In this document: piece by piece, positions 7,962 through 16,723 of the stretch
Layout: each line of letters opens with the position of its first letter
How positions within the stretch are numbered: the first letter of the stretch is position 1
Source: JBBQKP01 sp038326995
Lineage (GTDB): Bacteria > Planctomycetota > Phycisphaerae > Tepidisphaerales > Tepidisphaeraceae
Length of the DNA stretch: 34,037 nucleotides
NCBI GenBank assembly: GCA_038326995.1
Contig: JBBQKP010000009.1
Coordinates: 1-34,037 of the forward strand
Direction of reading: 5' to 3'
The notes under the pieces: generated by a model
Told to the model about the DNA's origin: nothing
Databases searched by the model: none
Seen by the model: the letters and a program-made list of their open reading frames with translations, nothing else
Made by a program: the position numbers and the translations under genes

Positions 7962-8717
7962 ATGAACCTCGATCTGCTATGGGCCGTACAGCTCGTCACC
8001 ATCGCCAATCCTGTCCTCGCGGGAAGAGCGACAATTTCGTCGGCCGAGGATGCGGTTCGCGCCGATGTTGCGATGAAGGTCATGCGCCTTGAGCCGCGCG
8101 ATCTGCCTGACGCGCCGCGTGTGGCGAATGTCATCGACTGGATGAAACTGCTGCACGCGAACCAAGTGCCCTCCATCGCGCTGTCCTACAGCAGGCAATC
8201 GCCACAGAGCGAACTGCTTGGCCCGGTGATTCACGTCGTCAGGCCAAATGAATGTCAGATGTGGCAAGTCGATGTCGAGGCCGATGAAGAACCAGACGCA
8301 TCAGGTCGCATGCAGAATCGCGGTGTGCTTCGGCTGTTCGGTCCCAGACTCGGAAGCTGGTTCTCGCCCCATTCCGTCGATGAAGCATTGGATCATTTCA
8401 GAACAGCCGTGCTCTCGGCCAGGCGCTATTCGTTTGCGGCCCTCGACGGCGCGTTCAGCGACATGTTCGACGCCGCACTCAAGGAACTCGATGCGACGCG
8501 CCTCACTCCCGCCGCTCGTCGCGCGATGCCGCTCAGCGCAAACTATGCCACGCCCGTTCGCAACCTCGCCGCGGCGCTGTCTGTCGGCTGGGTGTTCGGC
8601 GGGATGGGCTCCTGGAACGACATTCAGGGCGACGAGGAATATGCGTCCTTAACCGACCGACTCTGGAGCAGTGTCGCCGACGCAGTCGAAGCGGTCGGCA
8701 GCGCGGTGCCGAATTAG
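7962..8717 (+). CDS. Hypothetical protein
   Basis: I do not recognise this 251-residue protein. It has no obvious signal peptide or long membrane helix. Visible blocks are AEDAVRADVAMKVMRLEPRDL near residue 30, DWMKLLHANQVPSIALSYSR, an acidic stretch (VDVEADEEPDASG), LRLFGPRLGSWFS and a helical C-terminal part ending WSSVADAVEAVGSAVPN. WVFGGMGSWNDI near residue 210 is Gly/Trp-rich. Codon use is GC-rich at third positions and similar to its neighbours, which supports a real gene. The ATG at 7962 is the first start after an in-frame TAA nine bases upstream, and no Shine-Dalgarno is evident. It ends 44 bases from the convergent queG. Confidence 0.7.
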   Translation: MNLDLLWAVQLVTIANPVLAGRATISSAEDAVRADVAMKVMRLEPRDLPDAPRVANVIDWMKLLHANQVPSIALSYSRQSPQSELLGPVIHVVRPNECQMWQVDVEADEEPDASGRMQNRGVLRLFGPRLGSWFSPHSVDEALDHFRTAVLSARRYSFAALDGAFSDMFDAALKELDATRLTPAARRAMPLSANYATPVRNLAAALSVGWVFGGMGSWNDIQGDEEYASLTDRLWSSVADAVEAVGSAVPN

Positions 8718-8761
8718 CCACGTCTCTATTCAATGCTCCATTTGATTGCCCACAGTTCGCG

Positions 8762-9709
8762 CTACCCATAATTATCCTTCGCCCGCTGTGCCGACGCCTT
8801 CCACTGCTGGAGCTTCACTCTGCGCAGCGGCATGTGACGCGTCGCATCGTGATACGTCTTTTCGTCCCACGAAAGCACATCATCGAGGGAAAACCCCTCA
8901 CCCATTTTCGCCGCCACGCGCGGATCGTCCGACACCAGCGCCCGACGATTGTGCGGACACACATCCTGGCAAATATCACACCCGAAAAGCCACTGCCCCG
9001 ATTGTTTTGAGAATGCCGGATCGACAGGAGAATCCGTCTCGATCGTGAGATAGCTGATGCACTTGCTCGCATCGATCGCGTAGGGCGAGAGCGCCTGTGT
9101 CGGGCACGCATCAAGGCATCGCGTGCACGTTCCGCATCGATCAAGCATCGGCGTGTCTGTCGGAAGCTCAATGGTGGTAATCACCTCGCCCAGAAAAATC
9201 CACGAGCCGACTTCCGGATGAATCACGCACGTGTTCTTGCCGACGTAACCGATGCCCGCGCGGGCGGCGAGTTCGCGCTCGAGCACGGGCACGGTATCGA
9301 CACCGCACTTGGTCGCCGACCCCGGGACTGACGCGCGCAGAAAATCTCCGATGTCGTAAAGCCGCGGCTTGAGCCAAGTGTGATAATCAGGCCCGCGCGC
9401 GTACTTCGCGACCTTGCCCAGATCGTTTACTTCGGGCCCGTCGAATGAAGCCACGTTGTAATTCACCGCGACGCAGACGACCGACTTCGCGCCCGGTAAA
9501 AGCGTGCCGACGTCGACGCGTTCGTCGAATCGGGCCTCGAGAAATTTCATGTCGCCGTGCTTTTTGCTGTCAAGCCAATCGCGCAAAAATTCGCGATACT
9601 TGCTCGGCCCTGCCGGTGCGATGCCGACCAGATCAAACCCAACCGACAATGCCAGCGCCTTCACTTTGCCGGCAAGGATGTGTGGGTCGGTTTCCAACTT
9701 ACTGTTCAT
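8762..9709 (-). CDS. queG: Epoxyqueuosine reductase QueG
   Basis: QueG reduces epoxyqueuosine to queuosine in the wobble position of GUN-anticodon tRNAs, using cobalamin and two [4Fe-4S] clusters in the cytoplasm. The sequence shows the N-terminal DUF1730 part (GFDLVGIAPAGPSKYREFLRDWL; GAKSVVCVAVNYN; KYARGPDYH) and both ferredoxin motifs, CGTCTRCLDACPTQAL and CDICQDVCPHN. The region EVGSWIFLGEVIT is also typical. The open frame extends back to a TTG at 9760, but the homology begins near the ATG at 9709, and a -10-like TATTAT at 9760-9765 would start transcription inside the extension, so 9709 (or the adjacent ATG at 9712) is preferred. That gives about 315 residues and no C-terminal HEAT-repeat domain. 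It is divergent from the TlpA-like gene. Confidence 0.94.
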   Translation of the reverse strand: MNSKLETDPHILAGKVKALALSVGFDLVGIAPAGPSKYREFLRDWLDSKKHGDMKFLEARFDERVDVGTLLPGAKSVVCVAVNYNVASFDGPEVNDLGKVAKYARGPDYHTWLKPRLYDIGDFLRASVPGSATKCGVDTVPVLERELAARAGIGYVGKNTCVIHPEVGSWIFLGEVITTIELPTDTPMLDRCGTCTRCLDACPTQALSPYAIDASKCISYLTIETDSPVDPAFSKQSGQWLFGCDICQDVCPHNRRALVSDDPRVAAKMGEGFSLDDVLSWDEKTYHDATRHMPLRRVKLQQWKASAQRAKDNYG

Positions 9710-9759
9710 CATCAGTGCACGGCTACCGACGATCAACTTCGCCGCGAATAGGAACATCA

Positions 9760-9789
9760 ATAATAGAGACCCTCAAATCGCATCCGCAA
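9760..9789 (-). promoter_or_regulatory. Candidate promoter of queG
   Basis: On the minus strand TTGCGG (9784-9789) and TATTAT (9760-9765) are separated by 18 bases. Transcription would begin near 9753, upstream of the ATG pair at 9709-9712 and past the TTG/ATG at 9755-9760, which argues for the shorter QueG start. Confidence 0.35.
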
Positions 9790-9792
9790 TGC

Positions 9793-9798
9793 TACACT
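9793..9798 (+). promoter_or_regulatory. Candidate -10 box of the TlpA-like gene (leaderless layout)
   Basis: TACACT ends seven bases before the ATG at 9806, with pyrimidine-rich TCTTTCC between and no Shine-Dalgarno. A start site six to seven bases after the box would fall at or next to the ATG. No good -35 hexamer was found. Confidence 0.4.
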
Positions 9799-9805
9799 TC
9801 TTTCC

Positions 9806-11080
9806 ATGAATCGATTTTTGAAAAAGTCAATCGCCATCTGCATCGGACTCGTGCTCGGATTCTCGTGCGCATCATGGATGCAATCGGCCCGGTCGCTGGC
9901 TGTCGAATCGGGCGGCGCGGGTGCGATCTTTGCGACGACTGGCCCGTCCACTCGCGAGGCCAGCGCAACCGGGCCCGTCATCCCGCCGGCCGCAATAGAA
10001 CTCGAAAAGCGCGCGGCGATCGCTTACTCCGCGCTGGGCGCTGCCAGACTCTCTGCGACGGCCTCCACCGACATTGAGGCCGCAGGTCGACCGGCCAGAC
10101 GTGACCTCGTCGTCCGATCGCTCTACGACAATCAACTTGGTCAACCCACCCGCTTTCGTCATGAAATTCCTGGCGAACTGCTCATCATCCGAAGTGACGA
10201 CTCACTGACACTCTTCTCGCCCGAGACAAAGTCGTATCAGACCAAATCTGAACCCTCCTCGCTCTTTGATACCAGCCTCTCGATCCTCCTGATGCAGAAC
10301 CCCGCGCTTCGCCTGGCCGTCACCGGGTCGCTCGGCCTGGAAACGCTAACTGCAGACGCCACGATCGAAGTTAAAGACTCGACCATCATCGTCAACGAGT
10401 CGGGCGTCTTGACGACCTACGCCTTCGACCCAACGACTCACTACCTCTCGGCAGTCAACGTCGATATGGCGAAGCTGCTGGCCGATCAGGGCGTGCCGGG
10501 TGTCAAGCACGCGACGGCCACGATTACGTATGCCCCGCCGGTTGCGATCGCGGCGACTGAACTTGAAACCTTGTCGGCCGAGTTCAGATGGACCCCGCCC
10601 GCCGACGCTCGCGACGCCGCCACCATGACCGATGAACTGATGTCGGGCGGCGACGACGCGAAACTTATTGGCAAGCCCATGCCCGCGATCGCGCTGCCCG
10701 ATCTCGAAGGCAAAATGGTCCAGTGTATCGAATCCAATAAGGGCAAAGTCGTGGTGCTCGATTTCTGGGCGTCATGGTGCGGGCCTTGCCGAGAGGGCCT
10801 GCCGCCGCTCGACGCGTTGTCCAAAGAGTTCGCGGACCAAGGCGTGGTGGTCTACGCGATCAACGTCGGCGAAGACGCGCCCACCGCTCGCGGTTTCATG
10901 CAGAAAATGGGCATCGGTCTGAAAGTTTTACTGGACCAGGACAGCGCCGTTTCCGGGCAGTTTTCAATCACCGGCATACCCACCACTGTCGTTATCGGCC
11001 GCGATGGTGTCGTGAAAGCCTGGGTCGTAGGTCTGAACGAAGCTGCGATTCGCACTGCGGTGGTCGAAGCGATGCGCTGA
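9806..11080 (+). CDS. Exported TlpA-family thioredoxin with N-terminal DUF2092/LolA-like domain
   Basis: A 424-residue exported protein combining two domains. The first 30 residues form a signal peptide (MNRFLKKSIAICIGLVLGFSC); the Cys at 21 sits in a possible but weak lipobox. Residues about 60-270 look like a DUF2092/LolA-like beta domain, with FRHEIPGELLIIRSDDSLTLFSPETKSYQ characteristic of it. Residues about 285-424 are a thioredoxin domain with VVVLDFWASWCGPCREGLPPL, in which Cys325 and Cys328 form the redox CxxC, and the cis-proline segment GIPTTVVIGRDG. It likely acts as a periplasmic thiol-disulfide reductase tethered to, or guided by, the N-terminal domain. This fusion is familiar from planctomycete and acidobacterial genomes by general knowledge. 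Its transcript appears leaderless. Confidence 0.88.
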   Translation: MNRFLKKSIAICIGLVLGFSCASWMQSARSLAVESGGAGAIFATTGPSTREASATGPVIPPAAIELEKRAAIAYSALGAARLSATASTDIEAAGRPARRDLVVRSLYDNQLGQPTRFRHEIPGELLIIRSDDSLTLFSPETKSYQTKSEPSSLFDTSLSILLMQNPALRLAVTGSLGLETLTADATIEVKDSTIIVNESGVLTTYAFDPTTHYLSAVNVDMAKLLADQGVPGVKHATATITYAPPVAIAATELETLSAEFRWTPPADARDAATMTDELMSGGDDAKLIGKPMPAIALPDLEGKMVQCIESNKGKVVVLDFWASWCGPCREGLPPLDALSKEFADQGVVVYAINVGEDAPTARGFMQKMGIGLKVLLDQDSAVSGQFSITGIPTTVVIGRDGVVKAWVVGLNEAAIRTAVVEAMR

Positions 11081-11167
11081 TCCGGTGATTGTTTTGGAAT
11101 TTGATCTGGCGAGTAATTTGCGCGGCCCATCAGACCGATGATATAGGCGAGCGACCTGCTCCAGATC

Positions 11168-12673
11168 ATGAACGACACACTCAAGCAATTAGTTCGCTCG
11201 TGCCCGTCTCTGCCCAGTTTGCCTTCAGCGGCGGTGGAAGTTCTCGATCTCGCGCAGCAGCCGCAGGTCGATCTGAAGCAGATCGCGCGGGTCATCACGC
11301 GTGACCCTGCTTTGACAGGCCGCATTCTGAAAACCGTTAACTCCAGTTTCTACGGCCGGTCACATTCGGTCAGCACGATCAACCACGCTTTGGTCATTCT
11401 CGGTATTCAATCCGTCAAGACGTTGGTGCTCGGATTCTCGCTCGTGGGCTCACTCAAGCAGGATCGCGTGAACGGCTTTGATCGTGACAAATACTGGCGT
11501 CGCAGCATTTACGCCGCCACTTCCGCACGCGTGATCGCCCAGCGCTGCGGCGTATTCCAAAGTGAGGAAGTCTTCCTCGCGACCCTGCTTGCCGACATCG
11601 GACAACTCGTGCTTGACCGCGTGATGACGGCCCAATACGCCAAGGTCCACGCCCGAATCAAATCACACCACGACCTCGCCGCGATCGAACAAACCGAACT
11701 CGGAACCACACACGCCGCGGTTGGTGCGCTGGTCGCGGAGATTTGGAAACTTCCGCCCCTGCTTTCCGCACCGATCGCTTATCACCACAAGCCCGCTTCC
11801 GTACCCGAGCAGACGATCAAGCCGATCGTTGATGTCGTACATACGGCCTCGCTTTGTGCGGACGTGTTCTGCGACGAGCCCGCCGCCCCGGCGATTCACC
11901 GCGCTCGCATGGGGCTTCAAGAATTCTTCATGCTCGACGCCGATGCGAGCGACGCAATTCTCTCCGAGATCACCACGCAAACACGCGAAGTGGCCAACCT
12001 GTTCGAGGTCTCGCTCGGCAGCGCCGGCAACGACTTCGCCGCGATATTGAAACGCGCTACTGATGCTTTGGTCGAGTTGTCGCTACAAGGCTTTGCTCAG
12101 GTGAAAGTGCTCGAACAGCAGAACCTGCAGCTTATCAAAAAGGTATCGACCGATGCATTGACTGGACTCGCCAGTCGGGCGGCGTTCGACGAAGCTCTTG
12201 AAGGTGGTTTCGCGTTTGCGCGGGACCATTCCAAGCCGCTTTCACTAATTCTTCTTGATGTCGATCACCTGAAGTCGGTCAACGAAACACACGGCAGTGA
12301 TGTGGGTGATGGCGTTCTGAAATACATCTCGCAGATTCTCAAAGGGCTTTGCAGGCCGGGCGATACGGCCGCGCGGTTCGATGGTGAAACGCTCGCGTTA
12401 ATTTTACCTCAAACGTCCAAGTCCGTCGCGGCCGCCATCGCGGAAACCGTCCGCCGCGCTTTCGCAGTAAAACCCGTACCGTGCGGATTCACTTCGATCC
12501 CCGTTACCGCAAGTTGCGGACTGGCGACATTCGAGCATTCGACCTCACACCAGGCGAACTTCAAGGACAAGTCGTACCTCATCAAGGCCGCCGATCTTGC
12601 GCTGCACAACGCGAAACAATCAGGTCGAAATTGTGTGAAAATTTTCTCCGCCCCCGCCACCAAAGCGGCCTGA
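11168..12673 (+). CDS. HDOD-GGDEF signalling protein with degenerate GGDEF motif
   Basis: This 501-residue cytoplasmic protein joins an HDOD domain (residues about 10-210; LPSLPSAAVEVLDLAQQ, VITRDPALTGRILKTVNSSFYG, HALVILGIQSVKTLVLG) to a GGDEF diguanylate-cyclase-like domain (residues about 320-497; TDALTGLASRAAFDEAL, LLDVDHLKSVNETHG). The active-site loop that should read GG(D/E)EF is DGETL (in RFDGETLAL), so the first Gly, the fourth-position Glu and the Phe are all replaced. The metal-binding Asp of LDVD and the Asn of SVNE remain. The domain is therefore probably inactive or a GTP/c-di-GMP sensor rather than a cyclase. No RxxD inhibitory site stands out. The gene ends three bases from the convergent transporter gene. 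The start lacks a strong Shine-Dalgarno. Confidence 0.92.
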   Translation: MNDTLKQLVRSCPSLPSLPSAAVEVLDLAQQPQVDLKQIARVITRDPALTGRILKTVNSSFYGRSHSVSTINHALVILGIQSVKTLVLGFSLVGSLKQDRVNGFDRDKYWRRSIYAATSARVIAQRCGVFQSEEVFLATLLADIGQLVLDRVMTAQYAKVHARIKSHHDLAAIEQTELGTTHAAVGALVAEIWKLPPLLSAPIAYHHKPASVPEQTIKPIVDVVHTASLCADVFCDEPAAPAIHRARMGLQEFFMLDADASDAILSEITTQTREVANLFEVSLGSAGNDFAAILKRATDALVELSLQGFAQVKVLEQQNLQLIKKVSTDALTGLASRAAFDEALEGGFAFARDHSKPLSLILLDVDHLKSVNETHGSDVGDGVLKYISQILKGLCRPGDTAARFDGETLALILPQTSKSVAAAIAETVRRAFAVKPVPCGFTSIPVTASCGLATFEHSTSHQANFKDKSYLIKAADLALHNAKQSGRNCVKIFSAPATKAA

Positions 12674-12676
12674 GTA

Positions 12677-14359
12677 TCATTCAAACAGCAGTAGCACGAT
12701 CAGCTGCGCACACACGACGCGCAGCAGCATCACCAGCGGATAAACGCTCGCATAAGCGACGTGCGGCGTGTCACTCTTCGTCACCATTGCGGCAAATGAA
12801 AGTGCGGGCGGGTCCGTCATGCTTCCCGCGAGCAGGCCGCACAAACTCAGGTAATTGAGCTTGTAAAACACGCGCGCCACCATCGCGACAACCATCAGCG
12901 GCAATAGTGTGACGACGCCGCCGATCAACACCCATTTTACGCCGCTGGTCATGAGTGTGCTCACGAACGTGTCGCCTCCCTTGATGCCCACGACCGCCAG
13001 GAACATCACGATTCCGATTTCGCGCAGCACCAGATTCGACGCGGTCGGCAGGTGCCACACCATCGGCCCGATCTTGCCGATCCGCGAGAGAATAATCGCG
13101 ACCACCAAAGGCCCGCCCGCCAGGCCCAGCTTGATCGGCGCAGGAATTCCAGGAATGGAAAATGGAATCGAGCCGACGATGACGCCCAGCGCGATGCCGA
13201 CGAAGATCGGCAGAATCATTGGATGATTTAGCGCGTCAGAGCTGTCGCCCAATTCTCTTGCGATCGCGTCGAGCGCGACCGGCTCGCCGACCACTACGAC
13301 GCGATCGCCGAAGGATAATTTCGTCGATGCGGAAACGGGAAGTTCCACGCCGTTGCGGACGACGCGTGTCAGATTCACATCAAACCGGTCTCGCAGATTC
13401 AAATTCGCCAGCGTTTTTCCTAAGACGGCCTTGCTCGTCACGATGATGCGGCGGGCGTTGATGTGCGTCGAGCGGCTCTTGACATCAATACTGCTTTTGT
13501 GCCCGACGACCGTCTCAAGCTGATCAAGTGCCTCTTCAGTGCCGACGGCGTGAATCACGTCGCCGATCTCGATTCGAAATTCCGGGCCCGGCACGTGTGT
13601 GGTGGTCTCGAGCCTGAGCACGCGGCTTACAACCACGCCGCCCGATGCGAGCGTGGGAATGAGCCGCATGGGCTTTGACGCCAGATTCTTGTTGTCCACG
13701 CGAATGTCTCGCTCCGCCAGCGAGATGACGCCGACCTGCGCGAGTTGCTTCGTCTCACTCTCGATATCGACTTTGAAAAATCGTTTGATCATCAACATCG
13801 CCAGGATGATGCCGATGATGCCGAACGGGTAGGTCACGGCATACGCCATCGCGGGCTGTTTCAGCAATTGTGCTCTGGTCGATTCGTCGAGCGAAGTCGT
13901 CATGTCGCGCAGCGCCTGACCCGACGCCGCCAGGCTCGGCGTGTTGGTGGAGGCGCCACTGAAGATGCCTACGGCCGCGGGCAATTCGGCGCGATCAAGA
14001 AACACGAACCAGATTAGCACCGTCAGGAGCGCCCCGCCGATGACGATCGACGCGGCCATGATGTTGAGCGGCAACCCGTCTTTTCTAAGTGATGCGACAA
14101 AGCCCGGTCCGACCTGTATGCCAATCGTATAGACGAACAAAATCAGGCCGAATTCGCGGATAAATTCGAGCATGTCGTGGTTGAGCTTCAAGCCCACATG
14201 CCCTGCCGCGAGCCCGGCAAACAGAACCCCCGCGATGCCCAGCCGAATGCCGCTGATCGTGATCGAGCCCAGCGCCAAACCCACGAGCGCGACCAGCGCG
14301 ATGATGAGCACCGCGCCGGCCGCCGATTCAGTTCGAAACAGATCAAGAAGTGTTTGCAT
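12677..14359 (-). CDS. AspT/YidE-type transporter with two RCK_C domains
   Basis: A 560-residue membrane protein of the aspartate:alanine exchanger (AAE) family. The layout matches the family: an N-terminal block of about five helices containing GLILFVYTIGIQVGPGFVASL and the SGASTNTPSLAA motif (near residue 135), two central cytosolic RCK_C/TrkA-C domains (about 205-285 and 290-375), and a second duplicated helical block (about 380-560) with GIVMFLAVVGIKGGDTFV and LAGSMTDPPALSF. The paired Thr-Asn-Thr-Pro and Thr-Asp-Pro-Pro loops are the usual pseudo-symmetric signature. The substrate is probably a small carboxylate or amino acid but cannot be named. It lies 25 bases downstream of pckG, so cotranscription with PEP carboxykinase is plausible and would fit a dicarboxylate role. 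Confidence 0.9.
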   Translation of the reverse strand: MQTLLDLFRTESAAGAVLIIALVALVGLALGSITISGIRLGIAGVLFAGLAAGHVGLKLNHDMLEFIREFGLILFVYTIGIQVGPGFVASLRKDGLPLNIMAASIVIGGALLTVLIWFVFLDRAELPAAVGIFSGASTNTPSLAASGQALRDMTTSLDESTRAQLLKQPAMAYAVTYPFGIIGIILAMLMIKRFFKVDIESETKQLAQVGVISLAERDIRVDNKNLASKPMRLIPTLASGGVVVSRVLRLETTTHVPGPEFRIEIGDVIHAVGTEEALDQLETVVGHKSSIDVKSRSTHINARRIIVTSKAVLGKTLANLNLRDRFDVNLTRVVRNGVELPVSASTKLSFGDRVVVVGEPVALDAIARELGDSSDALNHPMILPIFVGIALGVIVGSIPFSIPGIPAPIKLGLAGGPLVVAIILSRIGKIGPMVWHLPTASNLVLREIGIVMFLAVVGIKGGDTFVSTLMTSGVKWVLIGGVVTLLPLMVVAMVARVFYKLNYLSLCGLLAGSMTDPPALSFAAMVTKSDTPHVAYASVYPLVMLLRVVCAQLIVLLLFE

Positions 14360-14384
14360 GATAAAATGCGATTCTGAACGACTG

Positions 14385-16214
14385 CTAAAGCCTGCTCACC
14401 AGTAATTCACGCTGGAAGATCATTTCCTTCGGCAAATCTCCGGCGAGCTTCAGGAAGAGTTCCTCCTGGCTCAGCACCTCGGCCTTGTAGTCTTCGACGC
14501 TGACGGCTTCGAGCATCGCGAAATCTTCGTGCGTAAAAGTCAGGCCCTCAAGGTCGATGTCCTGCGGTCTGGGCATCCAGCCCAGCGGCGTCTCGCGTGC
14601 GTATGCCCGGCCGTGACACCGATCGATGATCCACTTCAGAACGCGCATGTTGTCGCCGAATCCCGGCCAGATGAATTTGCCCGCGTCGTTCTTGCGGAAC
14701 CAGTTGACCATAAAGATTCGCGGGCAGTCCGTCATCTTCTTACGCATGCGAAACCAGTGCTCGAGATAGTGGCTGATATTGCATCCGATGAAAGGCAGCA
14801 TCGCCATCGGGTCTCGTCGGACGACGCCCTGCTGACCTGTCGCCGCGGCGGTGGTTTCACTGCCGATGGTCGCACCCATGTACACGCCGTGCACCCAGTT
14901 GAACGCCTGATAGACAAGTGGAATCGTCTTTGATCTTCGCCCGCCGAACACGATCGCACCGACCGGCACGCCCTGCGGATCATCCGCACTGCTGTCCAGC
15001 ACCGGATTGTTCGCCATCGGCGCGGTGAAGCGGCTGTTGGCGTGCGCGGCCTTCATGCCCGTGCTCTTCGCCAATGCGGGCGTCCACTCCTTGCCTTCCC
15101 AGTTGATCGCCTTCTCCGGCGCGGGCCAATCGCTGTCTTCCCACCACACATCAAACGTGCCGTCTTCGAGCGTGACAAGAGCCACGTTGGTGAAGATCGA
15201 ATCGTGTGCCATGCACTTGAGCGCGTTCGGGTTCGACCTGCTGTTCGTGCCAGGTACTACGCCGAAATATCCGGCCTCGGGGTTGATCGCATGAAGCCTG
15301 CCTGTGGCTTGGTTGACGCTCATCCACGCGATGTCGTCGCCGACGGTCGTGACTTTCCATCCCGCGTCGACATATTTTTTAGGCGGAATCAGCATCGCAA
15401 AATTGGTCTTGCCACACGCACTGGGAAATGCGGCTGCGACATACGTCTTTTCCTTCGCGGGCGATTCCACGCCCATGATCAACATGTGCTCGGCCATCCA
15501 TCCCTGCTGCTTTCCGAGAAAGCTCGCCAGACGAAGTGCCAGGCATTTCTTCCCCAACAGCGCGTTCCCGCCGTAGCCCGAACCGAAACTCCAGATCGTG
15601 TTGTCGTAAGGAAAATGACAGATGAATCTGCGATCCGGATTGACGTCGCCCGTGCAGTGGAAGCACCGCGTGAATTCCGTTCCTTCATTGCCGAGCTGCC
15701 TCCACGCACACAGGCCCATTCGCGTCATCAGGCCCATGCTCGCTGCGACATAAATGCTGTCGGTCACCTGCACGCCGACTTTCGCAAGTGGCGAGCCGAG
15801 CGGGCCCATCACGAACGGAATCACGTACATCGTTCGGCCCTTCATGCTTCCCTTGAACAACTCGGTCAGCTTTGCGTACGCGACTTTGTCGTTCATGAAA
15901 TTGTTCGTCGGACCCGCGATCTCATCACTGGGCCCGCAAATAAACGTCAGGTGCTCCGTGCGTGCGACGTCGTTGCTGCTTGATCGATGAAACCAACAGC
16001 CCGGCCATTTTTTTTGATTGAGCGGCACGAAGACGCCCTGCTCCTGACCCAGTGCGTAGAGCGCATCACGCTCCTCTTTCGAGCCGTCGAGCCAAACAAT
16101 CTGGTCGGGCGTCGTCATCGCGGCGGATTTTTCAACCCACTGCAGAACATCGGCAGGAACGCCGGGCGGCGGCGTGGTGGCGAGAGAAAATTTTGTGGAA
16201 GAATTCTGAGACAT
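14385..16214 (-). CDS. pckG: Phosphoenolpyruvate carboxykinase (GTP)
   Basis: This enzyme converts oxaloacetate and GTP to PEP, CO2 and GDP, the entry step of gluconeogenesis. The 609-residue product shows YVIPFVMGPLGSPLAKVGVQ, the PEPCK substrate-binding region ICHFPYDNTIWSFGSGYGGNALLGKKC, the kinase-1a P-loop AAFPSACGKTN (about 260-272) with the reactive Cys, the metal site TVGDDIAWM, and NPEAGYFGVVPGT. Length and motifs are those of GTP-dependent PEPCK, not the ATP type. The ATG at 16214 was chosen because AAAGGTG lies six bases upstream; a GTG at 16223 would overlap that site. An IscR-like Rrf2 regulator gene ends 35 bases upstream in the same direction, so the two probably share a transcript. 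Confidence 0.97.
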   Translation of the reverse strand: MSQNSSTKFSLATTPPPGVPADVLQWVEKSAAMTTPDQIVWLDGSKEERDALYALGQEQGVFVPLNQKKWPGCWFHRSSSNDVARTEHLTFICGPSDEIAGPTNNFMNDKVAYAKLTELFKGSMKGRTMYVIPFVMGPLGSPLAKVGVQVTDSIYVAASMGLMTRMGLCAWRQLGNEGTEFTRCFHCTGDVNPDRRFICHFPYDNTIWSFGSGYGGNALLGKKCLALRLASFLGKQQGWMAEHMLIMGVESPAKEKTYVAAAFPSACGKTNFAMLIPPKKYVDAGWKVTTVGDDIAWMSVNQATGRLHAINPEAGYFGVVPGTNSRSNPNALKCMAHDSIFTNVALVTLEDGTFDVWWEDSDWPAPEKAINWEGKEWTPALAKSTGMKAAHANSRFTAPMANNPVLDSSADDPQGVPVGAIVFGGRRSKTIPLVYQAFNWVHGVYMGATIGSETTAAATGQQGVVRRDPMAMLPFIGCNISHYLEHWFRMRKKMTDCPRIFMVNWFRKNDAGKFIWPGFGDNMRVLKWIIDRCHGRAYARETPLGWMPRPQDIDLEGLTFTHEDFAMLEAVSVEDYKAEVLSQEELFLKLAGDLPKEMIFQRELLVSRL

Positions 16215-16249
16215 GGCGATCACCTTTGTTTAAAACTTCTCGGCTGGGA

Positions 16250-16675
16250 TCAGCCCCGAACGCGTTTCTGACGAAGCGACGCCGCGAGATCCGCGACCGT
16301 CGTCGTCTGCATGTAGTCGACCAGCCGCTGGCGAATCGGCTTATACAGATCGTGCTGTGCGCAAGGCATCGCGTCGTTGCAACGGCTCATGCCCAGCACA
16401 CATCCGCCCATGCGGCCTTCACCTTCGATTGCGATCACGACATCGATCAACCGAATCTCGTACGCGGGTCTGGCGAGTTTAAATCCCCCGCCGCGGCCTT
16501 TGGCGCTCTGCAACAAACCCGCCTTTGAAAGCTTCTGCATGACCTTGGCCATGAACTCTCGGGGCAAGTCCGTTCCCTTTATTAAGTCGTCGAGCAGAAT
16601 CGGCTGCTGATTCGACTTAATTTCGAGTTCTGAAATCCCGCGGATGGCGTACTCAGTTGTGGTGCTGAAGATCAT
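16250..16675 (-). CDS. Rrf2-family regulator with IscR-like cluster ligands
   Basis: A 142-residue DNA-binding protein of the Rrf2 family. The winged helix is residues 1-65 (MIFSTTTEYAIRGI; LPREFMAKVMQKLSKAGLLQSAKGRGGGF). The cluster-binding loop follows: Cys92, Cys99, Cys105 and His108 in GGCVLGMSRCNDAMPCAQH, a C-x6-C-x5-C-x2-H arrangement close to IscR (C-x5-C-x5-C-x2-H). A bound Fe-S cluster is therefore likely and would let it sense iron, oxygen or nitric oxide. The ATG at 16675 is preceded by GAAAGGG with five bases spacing; the 16-codon extension upstream overlaps the promoter and is rejected. It is directly upstream of pckG, which it may regulate along with itself. Confidence 0.93.
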   Translation of the reverse strand: MIFSTTTEYAIRGISELEIKSNQQPILLDDLIKGTDLPREFMAKVMQKLSKAGLLQSAKGRGGGFKLARPAYEIRLIDVVIAIEGEGRMGGCVLGMSRCNDAMPCAQHDLYKPIRQRLVDYMQTTTVADLAASLRQKRVRG

Positions 16676-16694
16676 GCAGACCCTTTCAAAAGAC

Positions 16695-16723
16695 TTTATA
16701 CTCTTTTTATAGCCGCTTTGCAA
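16695..16723 (-). promoter_or_regulatory. Promoter of the rrf2-pckG operon
   Basis: On the minus strand TTGCAA (16718-16723), a 17-base spacer and TATAAA (16695-16700) form a good sigma-70-like promoter. It lies about 20 bases before the Rrf2 start codon. The spacer is A-rich, with TATAAAAAGAGTATAAA spanning the -10, and could double as the regulator's binding site. Confidence 0.6.

Noticed and set aside
15042..15983. Plus-strand frame of over 300 codons inside pckG
   Set aside because: It is the antisense shadow of a strongly conserved PEP carboxykinase frame; GC-rich third positions leave such opposite frames open.
16676..16723. 16-codon N-terminal extension of the Rrf2 gene
   Set aside because: It overlaps the -35 and -10 elements; the ATG at 16675 has a good ribosome binding site and matches the family start.
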